Position numbers and translations under genes: made by a program. The notes beneath the pieces were generated by a model. It was not told the DNA's origin. It saw only the letters and a list, made by a program, of their open reading frames with translations, and searched no databases. A DNA stretch of 64,000 nucleotides from Nautilus pompilius (lineage: Eukaryota; Mollusca; Cephalopoda; Nautilida; Nautilidae), in NCBI GenBank assembly GCA_018389105.1, contig JACATO010001068.1, positions 1-64,000 on the forward strand. The letters run 5' to 3'. Below are positions 40,937-50,350 of the stretch, one piece after another (position 1 is the first letter of the stretch; each line of letters begins with the position of its first letter).

Positions 40937-41317
40937 GTGGCAATAATTTGTAATATCAGTTCAACATTTTTGGGTTACAATCTTTGTAGGGGAGACGGAG
41001 GACATTTTGGATTCCTCTACCGATATTTCTCAAATAACATTGGAATAGCAGTAACTGTCAGCCATTCTTATCTGGTGAATCGGCTTCTAGTGTTTAAGCT
41101 GATAAAAGAATCTGCCTTTCATTACCACATTAATGAAGTATCGGTTATTTTCAGTTTGTTTTCATCTTTAGCTGTAATATCTTCGAACCCGAATGGAGAA
41201 CGACTTTCATTTATTCGATATATCCGTTTACCTGTAGCAATGTGTGTACCTGGGTCGGCTGCTCCTTCAAGAAAACTCGTAGGTAATGCACCTGTACAGA
41301 TAGCGTTGCCGAGATAA
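40937..41317 (+). other. 126-codon open frame in L units (example copy)
   Basis: The same frame is open at 29,977-30,357 (L3) and nearly so at 10,240-10,587 (L2). Indels break it in L1. The first codons are GTG or TTG, and the first in-frame ATG lies near the end, so it cannot be a stand-alone eukaryotic CDS. No domain is recognised. It may be an exon remnant or a chance frame kept open by low divergence among copies. Confidence 0.15.
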
Positions 41318-41998
41318 TTCCTTTTAGTTCACCAAAGATTTGTCATAACCCTAAACGTTCTAAAAACCGGATAATTATTTTGTCGGGAATGGTGCCATTC
41401 ATTTTGGTAGACGTCTGCCTACAGTTAAAACACTCTCTATTATAACTGACGACTGTCCAGTATAAGGCCCTAATGTTGGCTAATATGGACCGATAGTTTT
41501 ACACATTAAAATGACACCAGTTGATGGGACGCTTTCCCTTTTAAATTAGGCTAACTTCTAGGATAAGTACTACAACTAAAACTGAAGAGATTTACAATCT
41601 ATACAGGAAGGCGGCATCATGGTGATCTAGACTTAAGCTCAATTCAAAGACGTTCTGTTTGAAAATGATGCTTAGCATAACAGCGAAATTTAAATTTATT
41701 TTGAAATAACAAACCAGAACAATAATTTCATAGAAGCCAAGCCATATATACATATACACCAGGTTCTGATCAAAAGATTATAATTTTACTGAAGGCAAGT
41801 AACAACACAGACACCGGCCAAAAATAATCTTACGGTAGTCAAGTAGCTTAGCCCTCCGAGGAAACAATGTAATAATCTCACACAGGAAATACCAGCTAAG
41901 GAAACTTGTCAGAAAATGAAAAATACCCAGAAGACAATTACTAACTGTACACGCTGGTTCAGAAATGATAAATGTGCCGAGGTCGGGTAACTCTACGA

Positions 41999-42649
41999 AA
42001 CACCGGTCAGCAGGTGGTCATTTTACAGGGTTGACGCATCACCCAGGACACCGGTCAGCAGGTGGTTATTTTACAGGGTTGTGCATCACCCAGGACACCG
42101 GTCAGCAGGTGACCATATCACCAAACTCAAATACACGAAACACCGGTCAGCAGGTGGTCTTTTTACAGGGTTGATGCATCACCCAGGACACCGGTCAGCA
42201 GGTGGTCATCTTACAGGGTTGATGCATCACCCAGGACACCGGTCAGCAGGTGACCATATCACCAAACTCAAATACACGAAACACCGGTCAGCAGGTGGTC
42301 ATCTTACAGGGTTGATGCATCACCCAAGACACCGGTCAGCAGGTGACCATATCACCAAACTCAAATACACGAAACACCGGTCAGCAGGTGGTCATCTTAC
42401 AGGGTTGATGCATCACCCAGGACACCGGTCAGCAGGTGACCATATCACCAAACTCAAATACACGAAACACCGGTCAGCAGGTGGTCATCTTACAGGGTTG
42501 ATGCATCACCCAAGACACCGGTCAGCAGGTGACCATATCACCAAACTCAAATACACGAAACACCGGTCAGCAGGTGGATATTTTACAGGGTTGATGCATC
42601 ACCCTGGACACCGGTCAGCAGGTGACCATATCACCAAACACCGGTCAGT
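41999..42649. repeat. 48/45-bp minisatellite in L4 (about 14 units)
   Basis: This is the most regular copy. From about 42,236 the 48- and 45-bp units alternate strictly, giving a 93-bp period. Both unit lengths are multiples of three, so one frame stays open for over 200 codons (42,081-42,731). It would read as alternating 16- and 15-residue His/Lys-rich units (HRSAGGHLTGLMHHPG and HRSAGDHITKLKYTK). I regard this as a by-product of unit length rather than a shown gene: no upstream start, signal or known domain is visible. Confidence 0.9.
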
Positions 42650-43390
42650 AAACAATAATTCTCAAGAGCTCGACCAATATTCTGGACAGACCGATGGTGA
42701 ATTATCGTTGCGTTACCTAGGTAACACGTGAACACGCCGTTTTCCGGAAAAGTCGATTATATTAATAAATACAAACGGTAGAAAACAGAATGATCGGGTC
42801 TGGAAAAGTTTCTTTCATCCGCTACTTTCTCTGTTTGGTATAAGTAGAGATTATCAAATGAATGGTTTGTAGTTTGTTTCTCTCTCTCTCCTATACGCTT
42901 CTTTATTTCAAAATAAAAAATGTATTATCAAATTCAGTCTTCCATTTGCTGGAGAAGCGGAGAGACAGATTCGTATTAGTCAGGGAACGGTGTGTGTTCA
43001 CTATAAATGTGAAACATGGATCACCAGAGATACGTATAAAAAGACTTGAGTCAGCGTACTGATACAATGTTGGGCTCACATCCGGTTAGAAGAACCCTCT
43101 TCATTCCATCCTCATACTTATTACTCTCTGTAAATTCTGCACACGATAGGTGTTCGATCTCCGGACGGTGCTTCTGTCTGAAGAACATGACCATTTCCTG
43201 TGTCCGGTTCACCGTGACAGACCCCTCCGCTTGTGACTGACTAATTTTCAGTCCGCTATCTCTTTATAAATTAGGGGGCTGACCAAACGCATCTCCGTCC
43301 TGCAGGGAATCTGTTCTTGTTCCTTAGTCTGTTTTATTTCATTACTAACCTTACTAATTGATTGGTAATTTGTTATATCAAGTAATTTAA

Positions 43391-43720
43391 GCCAAGCTGT
43401 AAGTTACGAGAGCAGCAGAAATAGGGTTAATTTGTATAAGCCCCTCGTAAACCTGGGCTATTTACACCGTGAAGAAACGGGGCCGCATCGAGACCTCCAT
43501 CGTGCGATACCATTCGACCAGACTTGGTGCCGGCTAAATGTCCAAGTGTGGACACAGGTTTGGGATCTGACATCTGTACACATGCCAACGCCAGCGGACT
43601 GCCGACCGTTGGACGGAGCCGTCCCAGTGTCTGTCTGAGCGTTCCTCAGTCTCAGCGTCTGCCACCAGCTGGAAGTCCGCGTCCATGAAGCACGTGACAG
43701 ATTTGATTCCTTATTGAACG
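43391..43720. repeat. Degenerate array-edge copy
   Basis: The stretch aligns, at roughly two-thirds identity by eye, with the end of L, then the core, then the first part of L. Recognisable pieces are 'aatttgtataagccc', 'ggctatttacaccgt', 'gataccatt', 'ttggtgccgg', 'cgtcccagtgtctgtctgagcgtt' and 'agcacgtgacaga'. It is more GC-rich than the array. Diverged units at the border of otherwise homogeneous tandem arrays are typical of satellites, because edge units escape homogenisation. It ends before the A-run at 43,764. Confidence 0.75.
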
Positions 43721-43763
43721 CCAAAGTTCTCTTTCCAAAACGAATGATTACCGAAAGAGGCCA

Positions 43764-43783
43764 AAAAAAAAAAAAAAAAAAAA
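43764..43783. repeat. A-run
   Basis: A run of about 20 A lies just outside the array edge. It could be the tail of a retroposed copy or a simple repeat. No target-site duplication was recognised. Confidence 0.8.
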
Positions 43784-43883
43784 ATTATTAGCATATACTT
43801 TTGTAACTGGCTCGGTTGTCGCCCTTGTAATGTCACCGGGATCAGACTGACCGCGCCCCCTGCCGGCTGGATGATGACCCGAT

Positions 43884-44027
43884 ATGGCGGCTTCTACCTA
43901 TTGGAAAGGAAACTACAAACTGAAGCCGAGTTGGTTCCGTCCCGTCTTTATTAGTCTGACGATGTCTCGGTTTCCTGGTCTGGCAAACAATTTCTTGAGA
44001 GAAAAAAAGGAAGAAAAGAACAGCTGA
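43884..44027 (+). CDS. Possible small or first coding exon in a GC-rich patch
   Basis: The interval 43,800-44,090 is clearly more GC- and CpG-rich than its surroundings. In it the string 'gatatggcggcttc' gives an ATG in a YY1-like context, opening 47 codons (MAASTYWKGNYKL at the start, EKKEEKNS at the end) before TGA. No domain is recognised. It could be the start of a gene running right, a promoter-proximal frame or nothing. No downstream exon could be linked to it. Confidence 0.2.
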   Translation: MAASTYWKGNYKLKPSWFRPVFISLTMSRFPGLANNFLREKKEEKNS

Positions 44028-44095
44028 ACTTTCACCCCGTCAGGAGGAATTTCTCGGGTGCGATACCCTGACCCGGTCTGCGACGAGATGCTGTT

Positions 44096-44118
44096 ATCAT
44101 CATCATCATCATCATCAT
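44096..44118. repeat. (ATC)n microsatellite
   Basis: Seven to eight ATC units form the right end of the GC-rich patch. Confidence 0.9.
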
Positions 44119-45850
44119 TAAAATGAAGAACTCTAAAAAATTCAAATCCTTATCAACCCCAAATAATAAAAATGTAAAATAGGAAAAATAGTTTTAATTA
44201 AATGCAATTTTCAAATTTATAAAAACAGAATAAAAGGAGAGTTTTTCTGCTTAACTGCAACTTTGAGGAGATTTAGAAGGAATTTGGAGTTTTTAGAATC
44301 TATTTGCTACCACAAAACATCTTAAATAAAATCCTTTACGACATCTGACTGTATTAGTGTAGTGGAGCCCGGTTCCTTTACATCGATTTGCTGCCTACGT
44401 ATTTCACATGGATTACTTCCTGTAATACATTTTCGAAAGAAATGAATCAGCACAATTTCGGTTAACAGAAATACTTCTATTATTGTAGATGTAAAACTTT
44501 AATTCTAATCTTCTAAAATTGCTAACTGTTAACACTGCCAACAACAAAACCATCCAATTAATTAATTATTGCTATTTATTTGCATCACCAACAATTCTAC
44601 TAATACTACTACTACTACCAGTAATTTACTTAAAATCTAGAAAAGAAAAGATTTACTTATAATATCCCTAAATCAACACTGGTAAAGTTAATATTACGGG
44701 TGTTAATGCGGGGTGCCATGCTATGCTATTTTAAAGGCCATCAAAAATGGTCAAAGGATAAAACTCACTGATGTCATATGATTACCTGAACCCATGCTAA
44801 GTATTCCATAAATATTGTGCTTAAATCTTCCACCACATTATATATTCTACCAAGTTGATTTCTCTTCAATGTAGATTGGAATCAATCAATACATTGATGT
44901 ACATGAATGCTACTAAATGAACAGTTATTAAATACACAACGATCTACTTCTTGTCTACTGTATGTAGTTTCAAATCCTAACAACAGTACAACTAGGTTTT
45001 TTTCTATTCCTGTTACTCAATCGATTTGTCTGTTAGCATAATCGAAGTAATTGTTTATTTAGTTTCAAGCATCCTAACAAATTCTAATTACTACTTCTCA
45101 AAAATCTCTATGAGGTATATATAATTACCTTCAATAAATTATCTCATCCTAAAAGTCTTTAGATTTGAGGTACTTATCATTTTACACTCCTAATATTTTA
45201 ATATGATAATTTTGACATATTTATAATGCTCAAAATTTGATTCTGAAATTTTCTTTTAATCAAATCATAGGAAAAGAGTTTTTTTTTGTAATGTACTTGT
45301 AGATGTATAATACTTACTAAAGTTACTGATAATACAATATGGAAAGAGAATCTATTCTAATTAATTGGTTGCATGCATAAATTCTGAAATTAAATTAGTT
45401 ACTGATTTTTGTAGACCTCGCCCCATAAATCTAAATGAAACTAAAAATCTGATCTTAAACGAGTTAGTTATTATTCTATCATTTTTAAAGTTCTTTACTA
45501 ACAATTTTTTAAAATGAAAATATGTCTCAGATATTCATGATGTAGCAGAGATCATTAGAATAAAAGTCGGAATCATAATTAGTACAAAAATTCATGTATT
45601 CATATTTGGTGGGTATTTAACAACACCCCTAAATTTATCAGTGAGATGATAACAGTCTCTCACATTTTAAATTTTCATTAATAGAAAGGTTATTTAAATA
45701 TTTGACAAGTATTAGATTTTATAAACATTTTTTGTTGTTGCTTCTTTTGTAGTTTGTGCTCTAAAGAAGACAGGCTTGTCTCTTACATAGAAAATTTCAT
45801 ACATTGTACTTGGCTATATAATATTTTTTTTCTGCTTTTACCGTAATTTT
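44119..45850. other. AT-rich stretch without recognised genes
   Basis: The stretch is strongly AT-rich with short homopolymers. No open frame with familiar motifs, RNA gene or repeat family was recognised. Its last part may include decayed continuation of the polymerase relic to its right. Confidence 0.5.
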
Positions 45851-45854
45851 TTTA

Positions 45855-46350
45855 CCCAGATGCTCTTGATAAAACACTTTCAAAATCTGTGTATGTTACA
45901 AAAAAACAATAAGCTTTTAAAATAGCTTTTAAATTCTGGTTTATCATTAAACATATTAGGTAATCTATGCTTCATTGTGTTCTGAAGCTCTTTCTCATTT
46001 CTGTAATTAATGAAACACTTGTTACAGGTGTAAACATTTTCATCATGAACTGGTACTTGTGAGCTGACCAGTCTAGATAAATCTCTTATTTTACCAGCTT
46101 TTCACCTTGAGTAATGAGTATGAGACCTACACCATTTTTTTTTATTGGGTGTGGTACAACCTTTTCATTATCTTCATCATGCATATAAACCCTAACCAAT
46201 ATATCTAAATGTTTTTTATTGTCTTCAAAGTTTGCTATTTTGGTGACTGCAACAGAATAAATTATTCTATTCACATTTAATTCATGTTCAAGTGGTTTGT
46301 AGCTTGCTGCTCTATAAGGACATTCCTTACCATCTACTTTGCATAGATAT
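45855..46350 (-). pseudogene. Polinton/Maverick-type DNA polymerase B relic, N-terminal part
   Basis: Read on the minus strand, several short blocks in different frames match the N-terminal half of the protein-primed DNA polymerase B of Polinton/Maverick elements. In order they are an approach segment ending in LILITQGEK (46,086-46,274 frame), a DLSRLVSSQ block (about 46,056-46,083), a C-x2-C zinc-binding-like block (YTCNKC, about 46,015-46,035) and a YTDFES exonuclease I motif (about 45,865-45,895). At least one stop and two frame changes interrupt it, so it is inactive. Family assignment is from memory of the motif order. A related virus-like element is possible. No integrase, capsid or terminal repeats were found nearby. 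Confidence 0.6.
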
Positions 46351-46389
46351 GCACATATACACCAAATAAAACATTTTGATCAATTGGTA

Positions 46390-47400
46390 TATCTCTCATC
46401 TAAGTTTTATGTATTTAAAATAGTTTTGGTATTTTCTATAAATTTTGGTAGTTCTATTGTTTAAGTGAGTTCTGTAACTACGCCATACTTATGATTTTTT
46501 TATGCAGTAAGAGGTAAGTAAGACTCTTTCATTAATAGTCCACATATTATCTACATTATTTTAGATTTATCTTTTGATTAATTTATCTTTAAATCAAATA
46601 CATGCTCTCCTAGGGCATTAAGTGCATATATTCTAGTCTGTTTATAATTTGCATAATTTATCTTTCTCATTTTACTTTACTCATCTTCTTCATCACAGGC
46701 CTTAATGGAGTCAGCCAAGATTGTCTGGGTCAACTAACTACAAACATCAAAATCCTCCATTTTGTCATAATTAAAAACCCAACAGCAGCAGCAAACTAAA
46801 AAAGGCCAAAATTTGCAGGCTAAACTCAGTAAAAGTCTATTTTTCTTAAATTTTTTTTGTTGTTGTGATTTTATCAACTCTGTCTGTGAGGTTGCTCTAA
46901 AAATTTGGAAAACAGACAAAGCAAACTGTTTTTTCCTCTCATTTCCATAAAATATTGCACATAAACAGGTCCTCAAATCTCAACAAAAACATCTCTCTCA
47001 AAATTAGAAGTCAGCACTTGGCACCAGTACATCATAGTCAACATGGGACCTGCTTCAGGTACAACAATCTCACCCCGCATAAGTCTCTATATCATCCAAT
47101 ACTTCATGGCTCTGTGCAGGAATAATGCATCTTCATTAATAGACAGACAACAGTTTGTTATTTTTATTCATCTTTTGATCATAATTTTGGATGTCAGCGT
47201 ATTTCTTTTTAAGTTTAATTTAAAAGTTCTAGGTAAGTTTGAAATATCTAATTATTTTCCATATATATTAAAGAATTTGTTCTTAGTTCAGATATATATC
47301 TGTTAAGTTCATTTGAAAATGAGATACAGCAATAGATTTAATGACAAAATAAAAATGCTTTCATAAGATATACAAGAAATCAACTCTTCTTAATAAACTC
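46390..47400. other. AT-rich stretch, no recognised gene
   Basis: Short open frames on both strands show no known motif. The part up to about 46,730 may be an extremely decayed continuation of the polymerase relic. From 46,730 to 47,300 I recognise nothing. Confidence 0.4.
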
Positions 47401-47410
47401 TTAATTTTGT

Positions 47411-47416
47411 TTTATT
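47411..47416 (-). promoter_or_regulatory. Candidate polyadenylation signal of the lectin gene
   Basis: AATAAA on the minus strand (tttatt on plus) lies about 160 nt beyond the stop codon of the lectin-domain gene, a usual distance for a short 3' UTR. Other AT-rich matches nearby mean the exact site is uncertain. Confidence 0.4.
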
Positions 47417-47576
47417 ATGATATATTCTTAGAGATTTCTTTGCATCTTATGTAGGTATTTCCATTTCTTAATTAAGGGCGTGTTCCAAGAATGAACAGAC
47501 ACTAACTATAATATTTTTGATAACCTACTTGAGAGATATTGCACTAAGACATCCATGATAACTGCCCTTTTAACAT

Positions 47577-47773
47577 TCAACAAGAAGAGCTGAATTTGCC
47601 ACACACAAAACTTCGTTTTCTACCTGTGCAGTACAAATTATTGTCAGAGTTACTGCATGAAGGGTAAAAGAGATATCTGGAATTCTGCTGAAGGTAATTT
47701 TGACTCCCTTCATTCTTCCAGGTGAATCCATAGTGTTCCCAGTTAATACCTTTGCTTATAGCTCCAACATACA
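47577..47773 (-). CDS. C-type lectin-like gene, exon 3 (C-terminal half of the lectin domain)
   Basis: This exon encodes the second half of a C-type lectin-like domain and the stop. The 3' splice site on the minus strand is excellent (cacctttctcttccag, then the exon begins tgtatgttgg). The reading gives VYVGAI where the family has its WIGL-type strand, then FTWKNEGSQNY, three cysteines and a final FVCGK, the usual FVC ending. The EPN/QPD and WND calcium-sugar motifs are not present in canonical form (the loop reads EGSQNY and DNNLYC), so classical mannose or galactose binding is doubtful. The acceptor is phase 1, matching the donor of exon 2. The first-cysteine exon lies 1.1 kb upstream on the same strand. 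Confidence 0.8.
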
Positions 47774-48689
47774 CTGGAAGAGAAAGGTGGTGTTTGAAAG
47801 TACTGCTAGTGGGCCAGGGGGAAAGAAGAACTAGAACCTTACACAGAAATGTTTCCATTTATCTTGTTGGAAAAAGGGTTGGCTTTTGACTCTCGCATTA
47901 ATCTCCAAGGCAATTAATGAAATGAAGTAAAGATTCAAAACATTATTAATTATATTAATAATATTAAGAAAATATAAAAGATTCCAAATATTCACAATAT
48001 TTGGCATAAAATATAGTTTCATCTTTGCTGTTTAAAAATAAAAGTCTTTATTTTTGAAATAATAATAGTAATATTTACATCATTTAGTATGTGATTGAGA
48101 GACTGTGTATATCAGATGGGGAATTGTGTGGCTATGAGACTACAGTATCTGCCACCTGTCCAGTCGTCGAGACCATTTCATAACTGTGAATATTTCACAG
48201 AATCTTTCTTCAAAAACATTTCTTTTCGCCGTTTGCTTAAGCAAATTAGTATTTGGTTATTTATTCATTTTTTGATGAAAAGAATCCTGAAATTCATTCT
48301 GTCTGTACATTTTTGTGCTGACTATAATATACACACCATTTCAGCACTGTCAGATACGCACTTCTATTACTTTTTCTAAAATATTTTAAATATCCAATCA
48401 TACTGGAATCTTATAATTATGGCCTCTAGTTTTAGTAGCTGTAGAGAGCCAAAAAATTGCTTCTGTCGATGTGTTCATTCACAACCCTTCTGTTAAGACT
48501 TTCTAAACATCTGAAATTCAAAATTGGTAGATCTAATATTTTTAAGTAGATTGCATATTCCAAATGCTTAGGATCCAGAAAAATTCTAGCTGCTGCACCA
48601 GTATCTTTTCTTATAAGAACTGCACAGCATGTTCAGAAAAACTAAGGGTTTACAGAAAAGAATCAAGACTTTCTTACTTCTGTGTTTGA

Positions 48690-48775
48690 TACTATAGTTA
48701 GTTACTACAAGATTAAAAACAACCTTTAATTTATTATTAATGACTGTCATAATGAACCAAAAGATGGGTTTACGT
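48690..48775 (-). repeat. Single or double unit of the 48-bp satellite family, in intron 2
   Basis: The string 'taatgactgtcataatgaac' and its surroundings are the reverse complement of the repeat at 62.9-64 kb (ttctttatgccagtcattaa type). This is an isolated, diverged insertion within intron 2 of the lectin gene. Confidence 0.55.
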
Positions 48776-48892
48776 GGCATGGAGGACGATAATTGTTGTG
48801 TGAAATAGGTGATTATTTTGGTGTACTGACATCAATCAATGATGATAAATCAAAGATAGCTTTCCATGCATTAAGGAAACCAAATACTTTAC

Positions 48893-49093
48893 CGTAGTAT
48901 TCAGGTAGGTCAGCAACTTTCATGATGAATTTTGCCAGATCGGGATTAGTGATGTTGACCAGGTGAGTTCCACTGGAAGCGCACTCGCTTCTTGCTTCGT
49001 TCCAACTTTTCCACAAAGCATATGCACTGTAAACTCTATAGAGCAAGTGAAGCGTCACATTCAATTTGTAGCCCTTTGGGATGATGCATGAAG
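48893..49093 (-). CDS. C-type lectin-like gene, exon 2 (N-terminal half of the lectin domain)
   Basis: This exon encodes the start of a long-form C-type lectin-like domain. It begins SCIIPKGYK, the C-x2-P-x-GY opening typical of the family, and continues with SWNEARSECASSGTHLVNI, matching the W-EA---C---G--L--I helix signature. The 3' splice site reads cttcctag before cttcatgcat. The donor is tactacg followed by gtaaag at 48,892-48,887. Both borders are phase 1, so it joins exon 1 and exon 3 without a frame change. A straight read past the donor gives a frame that continues only 27 codons, supporting an intron here. Confidence 0.82.
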
Positions 49094-50299
49094 CTAGGAA
49101 GGAATACAGAAGAACAATAGTTCCAAGTACAGCTAATTCCAGAAGTTAAATTGGAAAACATTGGTAACTTTTGTTAATTGTGAAATATATAAAAAAAAAA
49201 TGCGTCAATTTTAAAATAAATAATAATAAGAATAAATACTAAAATTCATACAAAGGATACATCATCACTAAGTATTTCAGTGGTGAGTATTTTCCTCATA
49301 TATGAGGTCCGTCGAAAAAGTATCCTACCTGGCAAGGTTGTGGTGGCCGGCAGTGCCAGCTGACTGTCCACGCAGGTGTTACTCTGAAATATACCTACCT
49401 GGCGAGGTTGTGGTGGCTGGCACTGCCAGCTGACTCTCCATGCAGGTGTTACTCTGAAATATACCTACCTGGCGAGGTTGTGGTGGCAGGCACTGCCAGC
49501 TGACTATCCACGCAGGTGTTACTCTGAAATATACCTACCTGGCGAGGTTGTGGTGGCCGGCAGTGCCAGCTGACTGTCCACGCAGGTGTTACTCTGAAAT
49601 ATACCTACCTGGCGAGGTTGTGGTGGCAGGCACTGCCAGCTGACTGTCCACACAGGTGTTACTCTGAAATATACCTACCTGGCAAGGTTGTGGTGGCAGG
49701 CACTGCCAGCTGACTCTCCACGCAGGTGTTACTCTGAAATATACCTACCTGGCAAGGTTGTGGTGGCAGGCACTGCCAGCTGACTCTCCACGCAGGTGTT
49801 ACTCTGAAATATACCTACCTGGCGAGGTTGTGGTGGCCGGCACTGCCAGCTGACTGTCCACGCAGGTGTTACTCTGAAATATACCTACCTGGCAAGGTTG
49901 TGGTGGCAGGCACTGCCAGCTGACTCTCCACGCAGGTGTTACTCTGAAATATACCTACCTGGCAAGGTTGTGGTGGCAGGCACTGCCAGCTGACTCTCCA
50001 CGCAGGTGTTACTCTGAAATATACCTACCTGGCGAGGTTGTGGTGGCAGGCACTGCCAGCTGACTGTCCACGCAGGTGTTACTCTGAAATATACCTACCT
50101 GGCAAGGTTGTGGTGGCCGGCAGTGCCAGCTGACTGTCCACGCAGGTGTTACTCTGAAATATACCTACCTGGCAAGGTTGTGGTGGCAGGCACTGCCAGC
50201 TGACTCTCCACGCAGGTGTTACTCTGAAATATACCTACCTGGCGAGGTTGTGGCAGCTGGCTGACTCTCCATGCAGGTGTTACTCTGAAATATACCTAC
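49094..50299 (-). other. Intron 1 of the lectin gene, mostly minisatellite
   Basis: This inferred intron lies between the donor gtaggt at 50,299-50,294 and the acceptor before 49,093. About 980 of its 1,206 bp are the 70-bp repeat described separately. The remaining unique 220 bp next to exon 2 are AT-rich and contain a short A-run (49,192-49,200). No alternative exon with known motifs was seen. Confidence 0.7.
49308..49332. mobile_element. Possible mariner terminal repeat scrap
   Basis: The string tgaggtccgtcgaaaaagta, preceded by a TA, resembles the ends of some mariner-type elements with an 'aaaaagtat' motif. It sits directly at the left edge of the 70-bp minisatellite. No second terminus or transposase is next to it, so the call is tentative. 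Confidence 0.3.
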
Positions 50300-50350
50300 C
50301 TGGCGAGGTTGTGGTGGCAGGCACTGCCAGCTGACTGTCCACGCAGGTGT
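49322..50350. repeat. 70-bp minisatellite copying the exon 1 end and its splice donor (15 units)
   Basis: Units start (atacctacctggc on plus) at 49,391, 49,461, 49,531 and so on every 70 bp to 50,231. The 50,231 unit is 61 bp, with a 9-bp deletion. The last unit overlaps the end of exon 1. Variation is confined to a few positions (ggcgagg/ggcaagg, ggcaggcac/ggccggcag, tgtcca/tctcca). On the minus strand every unit contains the last roughly 50 exonic bases, the donor ccag-gtaggtat and a ttcag. Each also carries an in-frame TAA soon after the donor, so failure to splice at the first donor would truncate the protein before the lectin domain. Confidence 0.93.

Larger units (their letters stand above)
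1..43390. repeat. Composite tandem array of short (S) and long (L) units
   Basis: The whole interval is built from two related units. S is about 1,005 bp and L about 3.5-4.3 kb, all in one orientation. The easiest landmark is the plus-strand string ggcttttgtatacatac, whose copies start near 600, 5,065, 6,067, 7,071, 8,074, 9,072, 12,752, then every 1.0 kb to 28,849, then 32,788 and every 1.0 kb to 39,807. S copies differ from each other by a few percent. L copies are similarly close to each other, but L and S are only distantly alike. No known transposase, reverse transcriptase, rRNA, snRNA or tRNA is visible. It may be a satellite, a segmental amplification or a noncoding transcript locus. 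The sequence does not decide between these. Confidence 0.95.
39906..43390. repeat. L unit, copy 4, rearranged at its right end
   Basis: It matches L2 and L3 closely up to about 42,855. At 42,857-43,005 it then carries a different or strongly diverged stretch (pyrimidine-rich, ctctctctctcc) and lacks roughly 350 bp present at the same place in L1-L3. It rejoins the common sequence at 'tcactataaatgtgaaac' (43,000). Similarity drops sharply at about 43,390, where the edge copy begins. Confidence 0.88.

Noticed and set aside
1-43390. rDNA spacer, histone cluster, snRNA or 5S array
   Set aside because: No segment resembling rRNA, histone, U-snRNA or 5S genes was found in any unit on either strand.
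1-43390. CRISPR array or prokaryotic operon
   Set aside because: Unit sizes, spliced neighbouring genes and microsatellites are eukaryotic. There are no short repeat-spacer arrays.
49322-50299. Tandem 55-nt microexons in the 70-bp repeat
   Set aside because: Each unit has an acceptor-like ttcag and a donor, but the implied introns would be about 15 nt, far too short to splice.
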